Shown here: positions 34,481 to 44,096 of the stretch, piece after piece
How positions within the stretch are numbered: the stretch's first letter is position 1
Layout: every line of letters starts with the position of its first letter
Assembly (NCBI GenBank): GCA_963724945.1
Contig: CAVRWL010000003.1
Span: forward strand, 1,860,001 to 1,924,000
Length of the DNA stretch: 64,000 nt
Direction: 5' to 3'
Source of the DNA: Hyphomicrobium_A sp963724945
GTDB lineage: Bacteria > Pseudomonadota > Alphaproteobacteria > Rhizobiales > Hyphomicrobiaceae
Translations under genes and position numbers: made by a program
Notes under the pieces: model-generated
Databases searched by the model: none
Told to the model about the DNA's origin: nothing
The model's input: the letters and a program-made list of their open reading frames with translations, nothing else

Positions 34481-35710
34481 TCAGCCGCCCGGATTGCTTG
34501 CACTGGGGCCCCGTATCACCTGCCGGGGCGGCCGCAATAGGACAATTACCGCGACGATACTCACGATCAGCAGTGCAGCGATCGTGTAGACGCTCGCTCC
34601 TGAGCCTAAAAGCCGTACGAAAAGCGCCGTCACAAGAGTGTACTTGAGAATGGCGATGGCGCCGCCGAGCGCGCTTCCCATTTTGCCGAAGGCCTCCAGC
34701 TCCTTGTCGCGCCGACGGTAGAAGAAGAGCACCATGAGCAAGGTCCAAGCCCCGAACGCCAAGCTCAGGACCGGCATCAGACGGCTGAAGGTGCCGCGGC
34801 CGCTGATGCCGAATAAGACCTCCGAGGATTGAACGAACGCCTGCGACATCAAGGGGAAGAGAAGTACCACCGCCGTTCCGATGATCACTGAGAACTCGAT
34901 GCGTGCCATGGCAGCTTGGTAGTGCTGCTGGATAGCTTTGTGCCGAAAGACGAGAAGGATGCTGATGACGAGAAGCACCAGGAGGAAGAATACCTTCAAA
35001 GGCAGAAGCCAAGCATGGACCTTGGCCGTGAGCGAGCGGCGGTCGGGATGTGTAAATTGGGCGCTCACCATAGCGCTCAGTCGGTCTTGAGCGCGGCAGC
35101 AATCGGCATCCGTCTGCAGTCGGGGCGATTGCGACAGGGGGGTTGACGCAAAGCAGAAGCGTTTGGCTTCGGGCCCCGCTGTGATCTCCAACAAGGGGTC
35201 ATGGTCGCAGTCGCGGATGAATTCGGCCAAACCGAGGTGAGTCTGGCTGACGCGACGCAAGTTCTGCAGAGCTAGGAGCGCAGGGAGCCGCTCGCAAATG
35301 GCGCCATGCGCGCAGCCCGCGGGCTCGCCGCTGTCTGCTTTGAGTGTCGCTGGCGCGATCTCCCACACCGAGCGCTTGGGGCTCGCCAAGAGATTTGCGG
35401 CGATCAGATAGGAGAGGGCGCCAACCAGCAGAGCGCCTACGGCGAACCGTAATTTGCCGTAGGGGACGTGTCGCCAGTAGAGGTCGGCGAGAGCGCACGA
35501 TGGCACGTAGAAGGCTACGAGCGCGACGATGCCAAGGGTCGGAAAGAACCAAAATAGATGGCTGTCAGCCGTGGAGAGATCGAACCAGCCCGCGTCGCGG
35601 AATTCATAGGCGAGGACCGTGGTTGTCGCCACGAACGATAGACCGAGGCAGGTGTACACAAAAAGGACGAAGAGGCGCGGGCCAAGAGGGATTTCGTGAG
35701 ACGGCGGCAT
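34481..35710 (-). CDS. Multi-pass membrane protein of unknown function
   Basis: The 409-residue product (ATG 35710; frame open to 35767) has about eight hydrophobic helices: four in the first 130 residues and four in the last 180, flanking an exposed domain of about 130 residues with six or more cysteines (for example CAHGAICE, FIRDCDHD, DADCCRAQD). The cysteines suggest a disulfide-bonded periplasmic loop. No family is recognised, and no catalytic motif is visible. Confidence 0.65.
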   Translation of the reverse strand: MPPSHEIPLGPRLFVLFVYTCLGLSFVATTTVLAYEFRDAGWFDLSTADSHLFWFFPTLGIVALVAFYVPSCALADLYWRHVPYGKLRFAVGALLVGALSYLIAANLLASPKRSVWEIAPATLKADSGEPAGCAHGAICERLPALLALQNLRRVSQTHLGLAEFIRDCDHDPLLEITAGPEAKRFCFASTPLSQSPRLQTDADCCRAQDRLSAMVSAQFTHPDRRSLTAKVHAWLLPLKVFFLLVLLVISILLVFRHKAIQQHYQAAMARIEFSVIIGTAVVLLFPLMSQAFVQSSEVLFGISGRGTFSRLMPVLSLAFGAWTLLMVLFFYRRRDKELEAFGKMGSALGGAIAILKYTLVTALFVRLLGSGASVYTIAALLIVSIVAVIVLLRPPRQVIRGPSASNPGG

Positions 35711-35849
35711 TGGTTTGCGACGCTGATGCGATTGACAAGGCGGGCCACACATTACGCACGAAATCACGACTTATGTGGGGCTAGCGTTTGACCGCCGGTG
35801 CGAGTGCAAAATTGGCAGCCGGCTGTCGAGCACCCTCTCGGAGCCAAGT

Positions 35850-36452
35850 CTATTTGCCCGCTGGCAGTTTGGTTAGGGCATCCCTCAAATTTACAGTGAC
35901 CCTGATCCTCTTCTCAATGTTGTGATCTTGCCAGGTGGTGGCGATCACCGTGTGATCGCTCTTCACCCTGAAGTCCTCCGATAATGTTGGATTGCCATTG
36001 ATCAAGTCGCTGAACTTAATGAACGCATTCCGTTCACGGCTATAGACCTCCATTGGGAACGACCACGGGGAATGTCCACCTGAGGATGACAGACTGTATA
36101 CGAAGAATTGGGAGTCGCGTGTCCATTTCGCTTTTGCGACGAAGTACCCGTTGGCGCCACGCGGCGAGGAGTAATCCTTTGAGGCAAGCAAGTGACCATC
36201 TCTCGCGAGGATCTCGACTCGGCTCTCCATGTCGGGCGTCGTATAGAGACTCGGATCTGCTGGAACAACCATTGCTTTGAGTTCGCCGTCGGGTGAACGG
36301 AAGATCGTCGGCTTGACTTTCTTGCAGCTTGATGCCGGTCGTGGCGTTGGCAGCAACTGGTGCCCATTACAGGGAAAAGGCCCGCTTACCGCATCGGGGC
36401 ATGCCGCCGCCACGGCGATTAGCGCGCCAGCAAGCAGTGACAGTTTCTTCAT
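35850..36452 (-). CDS. Secreted beta-propeller-like hypothetical protein
   Basis: The 200-residue product begins at ATG 36452, preceded by GAGGAG, with a signal peptide or lipobox-like VAAACP. The mature part has short repeats typical of propeller blades: IFRSPDGELKAMVV, SRVEILARDGHLL, AKWTRDSQFFVYSLSS. The frame is open upstream to 36617, but that part is not protein-like. The function is unknown. Confidence 0.6.
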   Translation of the reverse strand: MKKLSLLAGALIAVAAACPDAVSGPFPCNGHQLLPTPRPASSCKKVKPTIFRSPDGELKAMVVPADPSLYTTPDMESRVEILARDGHLLASKDYSSPRGANGYFVAKAKWTRDSQFFVYSLSSSGGHSPWSFPMEVYSRERNAFIKFSDLINGNPTLSEDFRVKSDHTVIATTWQDHNIEKRIRVTVNLRDALTKLPAGK

Positions 36453-36655
36453 CGCGCTCCTCGTTCGATATGCCCGAACCAGCTTCATATAAGGCGCGGG
36501 CGGCATCAGGCGAACTCCTCCCAGCGAGACTTGTTGGCACTCTTCCACGCTTGTCGTCTTCGCCTTGATCCAGTTCGGGTTTCGACCCAACCGTATGAAG
36601 GCCTCGCAGAAGTCCATGCTGGCTAAGTGCCAGCAACTCGGGCGCGCTTGAGCTC

Positions 36656-37093
36656 TCAGACACCAGAACCAAGCGTGCTCTCACATATCTCGCGCCAGCG
36701 CAATTTGGTGATGTGGGTCTTCCGGTCCCACGCGGCCATACATTCGGCCATATCGCGACCGGTAGCGCCGAGAACGGCTGTGCCCCCGATGCTCGTGGGA
36801 ATGGCCCCTGACGTGGTTGCGGCGATGGCTCCCGAACTGGTTGCAGTGAGCGGGAGCCCATGCGCATCGGCGTTCGGCTGAAGCACCACCGCGGGCGCGG
36901 AGCCTGGTGAGCTAACCCCGGTGGGGGTTACGCCGACTTGGGTTACGAGCGCCTGAGGGTCAATCTTCCTGTTTATGTCGATCGCGCCTGGGTTCAGCTG
37001 TCCGATCGAGAGGGCGCGGCCTCGCGCTTGGGCCGTGGCGCCGGAAGAGGCCAGGAGCACAACAATGAGAAGGCTGCGGGGAGAGATAAACAT
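36656..37093 (-). CDS. Secreted protein with C-terminal WDRKTHITK motif
   Basis: The 145-residue product has a signal peptide (MFISPRSLLIVVLLASSGATAQA), a Thr/Ser/Gly/Ala-rich low-complexity middle and a conserved C-terminal piece, AECMAAWDRKTHITKLRWREIC. That pattern, two cysteines about 18 residues apart flanking WDxxTHxTKxxW, recurs in many small exported proteins of Hyphomicrobiales. The role is unknown. Confidence 0.65.
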   Translation of the reverse strand: MFISPRSLLIVVLLASSGATAQARGRALSIGQLNPGAIDINRKIDPQALVTQVGVTPTGVSSPGSAPAVVLQPNADAHGLPLTATSSGAIAATTSGAIPTSIGGTAVLGATGRDMAECMAAWDRKTHITKLRWREICESTLGSGV

Positions 37094-37612
37094 GTCGCCC
37101 TCCTAAGCGATAGCACGTCAAATCTCGCAGCAGTCTTCTGCCATTCGGTTGAAACCGCCTGTGAACGAGCCCTTCACCTGGCCTTCATCCTCACAACTGC
37201 TCGAAACGGCGGCCTGAACTCGCGTGGACAGGTTGATTCCGAAAGTCGGACACTCCAACCGGCCTGTCGCGTGACTTCCCAAGTACAGCACGGCTCGTTC
37301 GTCTTGATAGAGAAGCGATCTCAGGTAGCAGTCGCCTAGGCAGCCCGCTTATTTAGGCTTTCCGTCAATCTGCGCGGTCGTCGGCAAGGACGCGAACGCT
37401 TCAGAGCACAAATGTCCGTTCCGGGTCAGAAGCTGCTGTAGTGCGCGTCCATGAGGTCGGCTGTCGAGGGAAAGTCGGCCGTGGTTGCGGCGTCGAGAAC
37501 GGCAAAGTGACGCTAAGTTGACATTCGTGTCTTGCGAGCGATCAGTCACTGCGGCAGTCGCAACTGCCTCGCGGCTAGGGCGGCGTCATTCGCGCTAGAG
37601 GCCGAAGCCATC
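37094..37612. other. Intergenic region, no gene seen
   Basis: In about 520 bases there is no frame with protein character on either strand. The only candidates are short and arginine-rich. No clear dyads stand out. Confidence 0.35.
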
Positions 37613-37948
37613 TCAGCCGTGGTTGCTGCTAGAGACCGTAGGTTGCCCCATCGAATTGAAGCGCGCCTTCTGTTCGTCGGAAAGAGACGCATAGAAGTCG
37701 ATCACTGCAGGCCGCACGATGTCTGCGGCCTCCAACAAAGCGGCAACGCGCTTTTTCGTGGCATCGAGGCGGCCTCCAACGGTCGAGGGGATGCTCGAGA
37801 TACACCCCGCCTTGGCGGCGTTGGCAGCGCTTGTCGACGCGGCTTTCAGCGCCTCCAGCTGACCGCGTTGCCCGTCATTCAGGCTCACTATCTTCTCGAT
37901 TTGCTGGGCCGGGAGGTCTGTAAACGCAGGACCACGCTCGGAGCACAC
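37613..37948 (-). CDS. Spy/CpxP-like domain, probably the detached C-terminus of the next gene
   Basis: The 111-residue frame starts at GTG 37948 and has the Spy/CpxP-like pattern: CSERGPAFTDLPAQQIEKIV, NDGQRGQLEALKAAS and FYASLSDEQKARFNSMG. The upstream gene ends five bases earlier with the same kind of domain. Related proteins carry two such domains in one chain, so this is likely the second domain, separated by a stop or a frameshift at about 37950. A short AGAGGA just before the GTG would allow separate translation. Confidence 0.55.
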   Translation of the reverse strand: MCSERGPAFTDLPAQQIEKIVSLNDGQRGQLEALKAASTSAANAAKAGCISSIPSTVGGRLDATKKRVAALLEAADIVRPAVIDFYASLSDEQKARFNSMGQPTVSSSNHG

Positions 37949-37953
37949 ATCCT

Positions 37954-39117
37954 CTAATATTCACGCCAGATTTTTCCCGGCCGGCTGTCGCTTTGGCGCG
38001 TGTCTGACGCGGAAAGCGCCGCTCGATCGAAGCGCTGCTTCTGGTCATCGCTCAGGAGGCCGTACAGCCGATCCAGCGGTTCACGCACCATGTCTATCAC
38101 CTCCTCCATTGCCTTGAGCCGCGTGGCTACGGCGTCCACTTTGGCTGGCGGCGTGAGAGGCGGTTCTGTCGGGCAGGATTGCTTCAACAGTTCGACACCC
38201 TTAGCTGAGGCCGCGTTGAGGTCATCAAGGGCCGCTTGCTGCTCGCTCGTTGGCTTGATCACCTTTTTAAGGTGTTGGAACGGTAAGTCGGTGACGCCTG
38301 GGGCTAGGCTTCCACAGGCGTCCTCTTGATATTGCGGGGAGACGGTCGTCGCCGCCCGGCCGGAGGCGCGATGCGACCTCTGCTCAACGCCATAGATGTC
38401 ATAATAAGCGTAATGGCTGCCGTAGTTGACGTATCCTGGCTCACCGAGCGGCCAGAACACGCTCCACCAGATCCAATCCGGATCGTAATCCCAGAAGGGG
38501 TCGTAGTAGGCATAGGGCCATAGCGCAAAGGCAAAGATATCGCCATACGCGTATGGCCAGAAGACTGGTCCGTACCAGCCATAGCCATGAAAGTGACGGC
38601 CGAACCCGCGAGGCAGCCTGTCTGACCTGAAGCGGTGGCTCCAGAAGCCGTTATGCGCGAAGCGGTGCACCGCGCCGCGATGAGATGCGAGCCTAAGCGA
38701 GCGGCCCCTCAGATTGTGCGTTGCCGCCAATGCTGTTTGCCCCATGTGCCGTCTCCGGTACGCAGCAATGTGACTGCGGCGAATGGCATGCTGGTGCGAG
38801 TGTGCAAGCCGCGCGCCCCGGAAATGCTGCCTTCGAGCAAAATGTGTTCCCCGGAAATGGTGCCCACGAGCAAAATGACTAGCCCTGAAATGGTGCCCGC
38901 CACTAAAGCGGGCGCCTCTGAAATGGTGCCCGCCGCTAAAGTGGGTGCCTCTGAAATGGTGCCCCCCGCCAAAATGCACACCATGAGAATGGCCGCCGCC
39001 AATGTGATGACCTCCGCCTCCTCGTCCTCGTGCGCCCGCTGGCATTGAATCGCTCACCAGGCACATGGCCAGCAACGATGCACCGATTATGACGGACAGA
39101 TAAGTTGCACGAAACAT
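37954..39117 (-). CDS. Secreted His-rich protein with CpxP/Spy-like domain
   Basis: The 387-residue product has a signal peptide, then a His/Gly/Arg-rich region at residues about 36-110 with an 11-residue repeat (GGHHFRGTHFS type) repeated five times. A Tyr/Trp/Pro-rich segment follows (WYGPVFWPYAYGD ... DPDWIWWSVFWPLG), and then a Spy/CpxP-like helical domain with LPFQHLKKVIKPTSEQQ and LYGLLSDDQKQRFDR. The His-rich part could bind Ni, Cu, Zn or Co in the periplasm. The chaperone-like domain suggests envelope stress. It probably continues into the 37.6-kb frame. Confidence 0.7.
   Translation of the reverse strand: MFRATYLSVIIGASLLAMCLVSDSMPAGARGRGGGGHHIGGGHSHGVHFGGGHHFRGTHFSGGHHFRGARFSGGHHFRASHFARGHHFRGTHFARRQHFRGARLAHSHQHAIRRSHIAAYRRRHMGQTALAATHNLRGRSLRLASHRGAVHRFAHNGFWSHRFRSDRLPRGFGRHFHGYGWYGPVFWPYAYGDIFAFALWPYAYYDPFWDYDPDWIWWSVFWPLGEPGYVNYGSHYAYYDIYGVEQRSHRASGRAATTVSPQYQEDACGSLAPGVTDLPFQHLKKVIKPTSEQQAALDDLNAASAKGVELLKQSCPTEPPLTPPAKVDAVATRLKAMEEVIDMVREPLDRLYGLLSDDQKQRFDRAALSASDTRQSDSRPGKIWREY
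38821..38985 (-). repeat. 33-bp tandem repeat (about 5 copies) encoding His-rich 11-mers
   Basis: The complement of GAAATGGTGCC-type units begins at 38821, 38854, 38887, 38920 and 38953, exactly 33 bases apart, with some drift between units. The repeats are in frame with the His-rich gene, so copy-number change would add or remove 11-residue metal-binding blocks without breaking the protein. Confidence 0.85.
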
Positions 39118-39581
39118 GGCCTATTCTGCCTTCCTCAGCGTGCATTTTCGCAGGCTGGCCTGGTGAGCGGGTCCGAGACGGGGCTTGCAAATTGCCTCCC
39201 ATTGAACACCCCCGCATTGCGCATAATCAATTGCGCTGCACATTCGTTCCGCGCCTGCGAAAAAGCCTGGGGTCACAGGAGGCGCGCCCGAGGTCACGCA
39301 GACCGTGGCTTCGGTCAATAGCCCGAAGGTGGCACTGAAGCTTGAGTAGCCGGGTCTTCCTGTTGCCTGGGTGCGCCAATCGTCGTCGGACATCCGCAAG
39401 TCTTGCCGCCGCCCGCGCCAACCTGATCCGTTGGGTTGCGTAAAGCGACCCGATGTGCGACCGATCCGACAACGCTATTGCATCGGCCATGCCTGCCGAT
39501 GCGATCGAATGGTAGGCTCGATTTGTGCTTCGTTCGAAGCCGTCTTCCCGCTCCAGGGAGCGACCGAGCCCAGTGGAGGCC
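39118..39581. other. Region upstream of PEP synthase with an 8-bp dyad
   Basis: No gene is recognised in these 464 bases. GCATCGGC at 39480-39487 and GCCGATGC at 39495-39502 form a perfect dyad with a 7-base spacer, about 80 bases before the ppsA start. It is a candidate operator. Confidence 0.4.
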
Positions 39582-42002
39582 ATGACGACGAGCCCGCACA
39601 TCCTCTGGTTCGAGGACGTACGCCGTACCGATGTGGCACGCGTCGGCGGAAAAAATGCTTCGCTGGGCGAGATGGTGCGCAATCTCGCCGAGAAGGGCAT
39701 TCGCGTCCCGGCGGGGTTCGCGACCACGGCCGCGACCTATTGGCAGTTCATCGACGCTGGTGGCTTACGAGACACGATCAGGCGCGCGCTCGACGAGCTT
39801 GCGGCCGGCAAGACGCCGCTGGCGGAGGTCGGCGACACGATCCGCCGCGCGATCCTGCGCAGCACCTGGCCCCGCGATATCGAACAGGCGCTCAAGTCCG
39901 CCTATGCCGAGCTGTGCCGGCGCGCGCAAAGAGCAGATGTGGATGTCGCCGTGCGCTCCAGCGCGACGGCGGAGGATTTGCCTGAGGCGAGCTTCGCCGG
40001 CCAGCAGGAGAGCTACCTCAATATTCGCGGAGAGGCGATGCTGCTCGACGCCTGTCGCCGCTGCTATGCCTCGCTCTTCACCGACCGGGCCATCAGCTAT
40101 CGGCAGGTCAAGGGCTTCGATCACATGAAGGTGGCGCTCTCGGTCGGCGTGCAGCTCATGGTCCGTTCGGATCTGGGCGGGGCCGGCGTCATGTTCTCGA
40201 TCGATACCGAGACGGGGTTCGACAAGGTCGTGCTCATCAATGCTGCCTGGGGGCTCGGCGAGAACGTGGTGCAAGGCACCGTCGATCCCGATGAGTACCA
40301 GGTGTTCAAGCCGCTGCTGGCGACGCGCGGCGTTGTTCCTATCGTGGAGAAGAAGCGCGGCGCCAAAGTCCAGAAGATGGTCTATGGAAATGAAGGTGAG
40401 CGCCCCACGCACAACGTCCCCACCTCGGAGGCAGAGCGCGCAGCTTTCGTGCTCGCCGACGGGGAGATCCTTGAGCTCGCGCACTGGGCCTGTCTGATCG
40501 AGGACCACTACGGCCGGGCCATGGACATGGAATGGGCCAAGGACGGCGAAAGCGGCAAATTGTTCATCGTGCAGGCGCGCCCCGAGACCGTGCAGTCGCG
40601 CAAGGGTACCGCCGCTTTTCTGTCCTACAAGATCAAGTCGAAAGGGCGAAAGATCGTCTCCGGGTTGAGCATCGGCGGCGCAATCGTGGCCGGCCCCGTG
40701 CGGCGGATCGAAAGCCCGCGCGAGATCGCACAATTCACCGACGGCTCGATCCTCGTGACGGCGATGACCGATCCCGACTGGGTTCCCATCATGAAGCGGG
40801 CCGCCGCCATTGTGACCGATCACGGCGGGCGAACGTCGCATGCCGCCATCATCAGCCGCGAGCTGGGGCTGCCCGCCGTAGTCGGGACCGGCAACGCCAC
40901 GCAACTCCTCAAAAACGAGCAGCTGATCACCGTGTCCTGCGCCGAGGGAGACGAAGGTTTCATCTACGAAGGGCGCGCAGATTTTGAGACGGTGAAGATC
41001 GACCTCGAGCACATCCCGGCGACAAGAACGCAGATCATGCTCAATCTCGCCAATCCGGGTGCTGCCTTCCGCTGGTGGCGACTTCCGGTCGACGGCGTGG
41101 GGTTGCTGCGCATGGAGTTCGTCGTCGGCAATCACATCAAAGTGCATCCCATGGCGCTCATCCACTATGACGCGTTGAAAGACGAGGGGGCAAAGAGCGC
41201 GATCGATGAGCTCACGCGCGGCTACGCCGACAAGTCCGACTATTTCGTGGAGCGGCTGGCACGTGGTCTGGGGCGCATCGCCGCCGCCTTTTACCCGAAG
41301 CCCGTGATCGTGCGCATGAGCGACTTCAAGACCAATGAGTACGCCAACCTGATCGGCGGCGCACAATTCGAGCCGAAAGAGGAAAACCCGATGCTCGGGT
41401 TCCGCGGTGCCTCGCGCTACTACTCACCGCGCTATCAGGAGGGCTTCGCGCTCGAATGCCTGGCCATCCGCCGGCTGCGCGAGGAGATGGGCTTTTCCAA
41501 CGTCATCGTCATGATCCCCTTCTGCCGCTCGATCAAGGAGGCGGACCGCGTTCTGGCGGTCATGGCCGAGAACGGCCTGAAGCGCGCAGAGAACGGCTTG
41601 CACGTGTACGTGATGTGCGAGATCCCTTCCAACGTCATATTGGCAAAAGCCTTCGCGACGCGCTTTGACGGCTTCTCCATCGGCAGCAACGACCTCACCC
41701 AGCTTACGCTGGGGATCGACCGCGATTCAGCGGAGCTTGCGCCCTTGTTCGATGAGCAGGACGAGGCGGTAAAGTGGATGATCGGCACGGTCATCGAGCG
41801 AGCGCATGCGAGTGGCGCCAAGGTCGGTCTGTGCGGACAGGCTCCGAGCGACCATCCGGAATTTGCCGGGTTCCTCGTCGGCTGCGGCATCGATTCCATT
41901 TCCGTGAGCCCGGACAGCTTCATCGCCGTGAAGCAGCACGTCGCCGACGCGGAAGCGATTGCGGCGGCTGCTCCCAGAAGCGGGCCTGCTCGTCGGCGAT
42001 AA
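39582..42002 (+). CDS. ppsA: Phosphoenolpyruvate synthase
   Basis: PpsA converts pyruvate and ATP to PEP, AMP and phosphate, the entry into gluconeogenesis from C3 units. The 806-residue product has the N-terminal ATP-grasp part (VGGKNASLGEM, RSSATAEDLPEASFAGQ), the phosphohistidine domain with the catalytic His420 in GGRTSHAAI, and the C-terminal TIM barrel with MCEIPSNV, GSNDLTQLTLG and Cys751 in LCGQAPSD. The ATG at 39582 has GGAGG nearby; upstream in-frame ATGs add non-conserved residues. With acs it would support growth on acetate-type carbon, although it is outside the island. The AMP formed would again need Adk. Confidence 0.97.
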   Translation: MTTSPHILWFEDVRRTDVARVGGKNASLGEMVRNLAEKGIRVPAGFATTAATYWQFIDAGGLRDTIRRALDELAAGKTPLAEVGDTIRRAILRSTWPRDIEQALKSAYAELCRRAQRADVDVAVRSSATAEDLPEASFAGQQESYLNIRGEAMLLDACRRCYASLFTDRAISYRQVKGFDHMKVALSVGVQLMVRSDLGGAGVMFSIDTETGFDKVVLINAAWGLGENVVQGTVDPDEYQVFKPLLATRGVVPIVEKKRGAKVQKMVYGNEGERPTHNVPTSEAERAAFVLADGEILELAHWACLIEDHYGRAMDMEWAKDGESGKLFIVQARPETVQSRKGTAAFLSYKIKSKGRKIVSGLSIGGAIVAGPVRRIESPREIAQFTDGSILVTAMTDPDWVPIMKRAAAIVTDHGGRTSHAAIISRELGLPAVVGTGNATQLLKNEQLITVSCAEGDEGFIYEGRADFETVKIDLEHIPATRTQIMLNLANPGAAFRWWRLPVDGVGLLRMEFVVGNHIKVHPMALIHYDALKDEGAKSAIDELTRGYADKSDYFVERLARGLGRIAAAFYPKPVIVRMSDFKTNEYANLIGGAQFEPKEENPMLGFRGASRYYSPRYQEGFALECLAIRRLREEMGFSNVIVMIPFCRSIKEADRVLAVMAENGLKRAENGLHVYVMCEIPSNVILAKAFATRFDGFSIGSNDLTQLTLGIDRDSAELAPLFDEQDEAVKWMIGTVIERAHASGAKVGLCGQAPSDHPEFAGFLVGCGIDSISVSPDSFIAVKQHVADAEAIAAAAPRSGPARRR

Positions 42003-42227
42003 GGGCCATGCAGCGACCCGGCTGATCCTCAAGCGGCCTCAACCTTCACCTCGCCAAGACGGCGCTGAACGCCCTCTGCGACGGCGTCCTTCAGAACGGA
42101 ACATGACCATGACGTTTTGGCCATGTCCCTACCTTCTCGAAGCTGAGCTTGAAGAGTGTCGCCCCTTTGCCCCACCTCTTGCGCCGGGCCAAAAACCTGA
42201 CATTTTCCCATCGGGAGACAGCGCACC

Positions 42228-44063
42228 ATGAATAAACCCGACGACCCGCAGACGGCGTCGACCGACGAGCAAGACGGTACGCCAGGCAAAGGCGCTCTTG
42301 CTCAGCTCGGTACGTTGCTACGCGCGCTCGGCGCCTCGTCGGAACGGCGGCGCCTCGTTTTGCTGACCGCTGGCATCGTCGTCATCCTCTGCGCAACCGC
42401 CGTCGGGCAGATCAGGCTCAACATTTGGCAAGGCAGCTTCTACGATGCCCTCGAGAAGCGTGATTTGCACGCTTTCGCTCATCAAGTCGTCGTCTTTATC
42501 GTCATAGTAAGCGTTCTGCTTGTGCTGGCCGTCAGCCAAACTTGGCTGCACGAAATGACAAAGGTGAGGCTGCGGGAATGGCTGACGCATGATCTGCTCG
42601 ATGAGTGGCTGGCGCCAAAACGCGCCTATCGTCTCCAGTTCGCGGGTCAGATCGGCGTCAATCCCGATCAGCGCATGCAGGAGGACGCCCGTCATCTGAC
42701 GGAATTGTCCGCAGGTCTCGGCGTCGGCGTTCTCCAGTCCTCGTTGCTTCTCGTCAGCTTCTTGGGCGTGCTCTGGGTTCTTTCGGCGCAAGTCGTGTTT
42801 GTGGTCGGCGGCCACAGCTTTTCCGTCCCGGGCTATATGGTCTGGTGCGCGCTCGCTTTCGCGCTGGCGGGATCCTGGCTCAGTTGGCGGGTCGGGCGCC
42901 CTCTCATACAACTCAACTACGACCGCTACAGCTACGAGGCCGATCTCCGCTTCGCTCTCGTTCGCGACAGCGAGCATGCGGAGGGAATTGCCCTATATGG
43001 CGGAGAGCCAGACGAGCGCCGACTGCTTGAAGGCATCGTCGATCGCTTGATCGGCATTATGCGGCAGCTGGCGAACGGTCTCGCCCGGCTGACGTGGATT
43101 ACTTCCGGCTACGGCTGGCTTGCGCTCGTCGCGCCGATCATAGTTGCGGCCCCGGGCTATTTCGGCGGCAGCCTATCGTTCGGCGGCTTGATGATGGTGG
43201 TGGGTGCGTTCTTCCAAGTTCAACAATCGCTGCGGTGGTTCGTCGACAATTTTGCCGGGATCGCCGACTGGCGCGCCACGCTCTCGCGCATCGTGACCTT
43301 CCGCGATGCCCTACTGGGTGTTGAGGACCTGCACCGTGACGTATCGCGCATTGAGATCCTCGATCATCCCGCCGGGAAACTGGCTCTGGACGACGTCACC
43401 CTCTTTCTTCCCGTTGGCGAGGCTGCGCTCGACGCGACCCACATCGAAGTCTCCCCTGGTGAACGAATCCTGATCGTGGGTGGGCCCGGATCGGGAAAAA
43501 CCGCGCTGGTTCTCGCCTTGGCAGGGCTTTGGACTTGGGGGACGGGCACGATCCGCATGCCGCCCCGGGCGAGCACATTGTTCATGCGCGAGCGGCCGTA
43601 TCTGCCGCTGGGCACGCTGCGCTGCGCCATTGCCTATCCGGCCCAACCCAGTCACCTGGACAAGGCAGCGATCAGCTCCGCGTTGCAACGAGTGGGCCTC
43701 GATTACTTGGCGTCGTCATTGGACCGCGATGCGCGTTGGGACCGGACACTGTCCTTGGATGAGCAGCAGCGCCTCGCCTTCGCGCGTCTCCTCTTGCACG
43801 CGCCGCGCTGGGTTTTTCTTGACGATGCATTGAGTGCCCTGGACGTAGGCCCCCGCCAGACCTTGATGTCCGTCTTCAATGGCCCCCTCTCTGGGGCCGC
43901 CGTTATCAGCACGAGCCGCACCCCTGAGCAGAACCACTTCTACAACCGTGTTTTTGCTCTTCACCGCCTTCCCGGCAGCGCGCATCTTCGTCTGCGCCCT
44001 TATGATGGATCGCAGCAATCCAGACCTGTCTCTCTGGCATCCGAAATTGCCGTTGACGCCTAA
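42228..44063 (+). CDS. SbmA/YddA-type ABC transporter, fused membrane and ATPase domains
   Basis: The 611-residue protein has a membrane domain of the ABC_membrane_2 (SbmA/BacA, YddA) type with the RLNIWQGSFYDALEKRD opening and the helices around WLTHDLLDEWL. An ATPase domain follows from about residue 390. Walker A is GGPGSGKTA. The signature reads LSLDEQQR instead of LSxGEQQR, the Walker B end is FLDDALSALD with Asp in place of Glu, and the H-loop reads ISTSRTPEQ without the His. These three changes suggest slow or absent ATP hydrolysis. The substrate is unknown; family members move peptides. ATG 42228 follows a CATTTTCCCATCGGGAGA leader. Confidence 0.88.
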   Translation: MNKPDDPQTASTDEQDGTPGKGALAQLGTLLRALGASSERRRLVLLTAGIVVILCATAVGQIRLNIWQGSFYDALEKRDLHAFAHQVVVFIVIVSVLLVLAVSQTWLHEMTKVRLREWLTHDLLDEWLAPKRAYRLQFAGQIGVNPDQRMQEDARHLTELSAGLGVGVLQSSLLLVSFLGVLWVLSAQVVFVVGGHSFSVPGYMVWCALAFALAGSWLSWRVGRPLIQLNYDRYSYEADLRFALVRDSEHAEGIALYGGEPDERRLLEGIVDRLIGIMRQLANGLARLTWITSGYGWLALVAPIIVAAPGYFGGSLSFGGLMMVVGAFFQVQQSLRWFVDNFAGIADWRATLSRIVTFRDALLGVEDLHRDVSRIEILDHPAGKLALDDVTLFLPVGEAALDATHIEVSPGERILIVGGPGSGKTALVLALAGLWTWGTGTIRMPPRASTLFMRERPYLPLGTLRCAIAYPAQPSHLDKAAISSALQRVGLDYLASSLDRDARWDRTLSLDEQQRLAFARLLLHAPRWVFLDDALSALDVGPRQTLMSVFNGPLSGAAVISTSRTPEQNHFYNRVFALHRLPGSAHLRLRPYDGSQQSRPVSLASEIAVDA

Positions 44064-44096
44064 ATCGGGTCATTTCCGCTGTGTTCGTCCAGCGCC

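Noticed and set aside
38821..38985. CRISPR-like array
   Set aside because: Units are contiguous without unique spacers and are in frame with a His-rich protein, so they are coding repeats.
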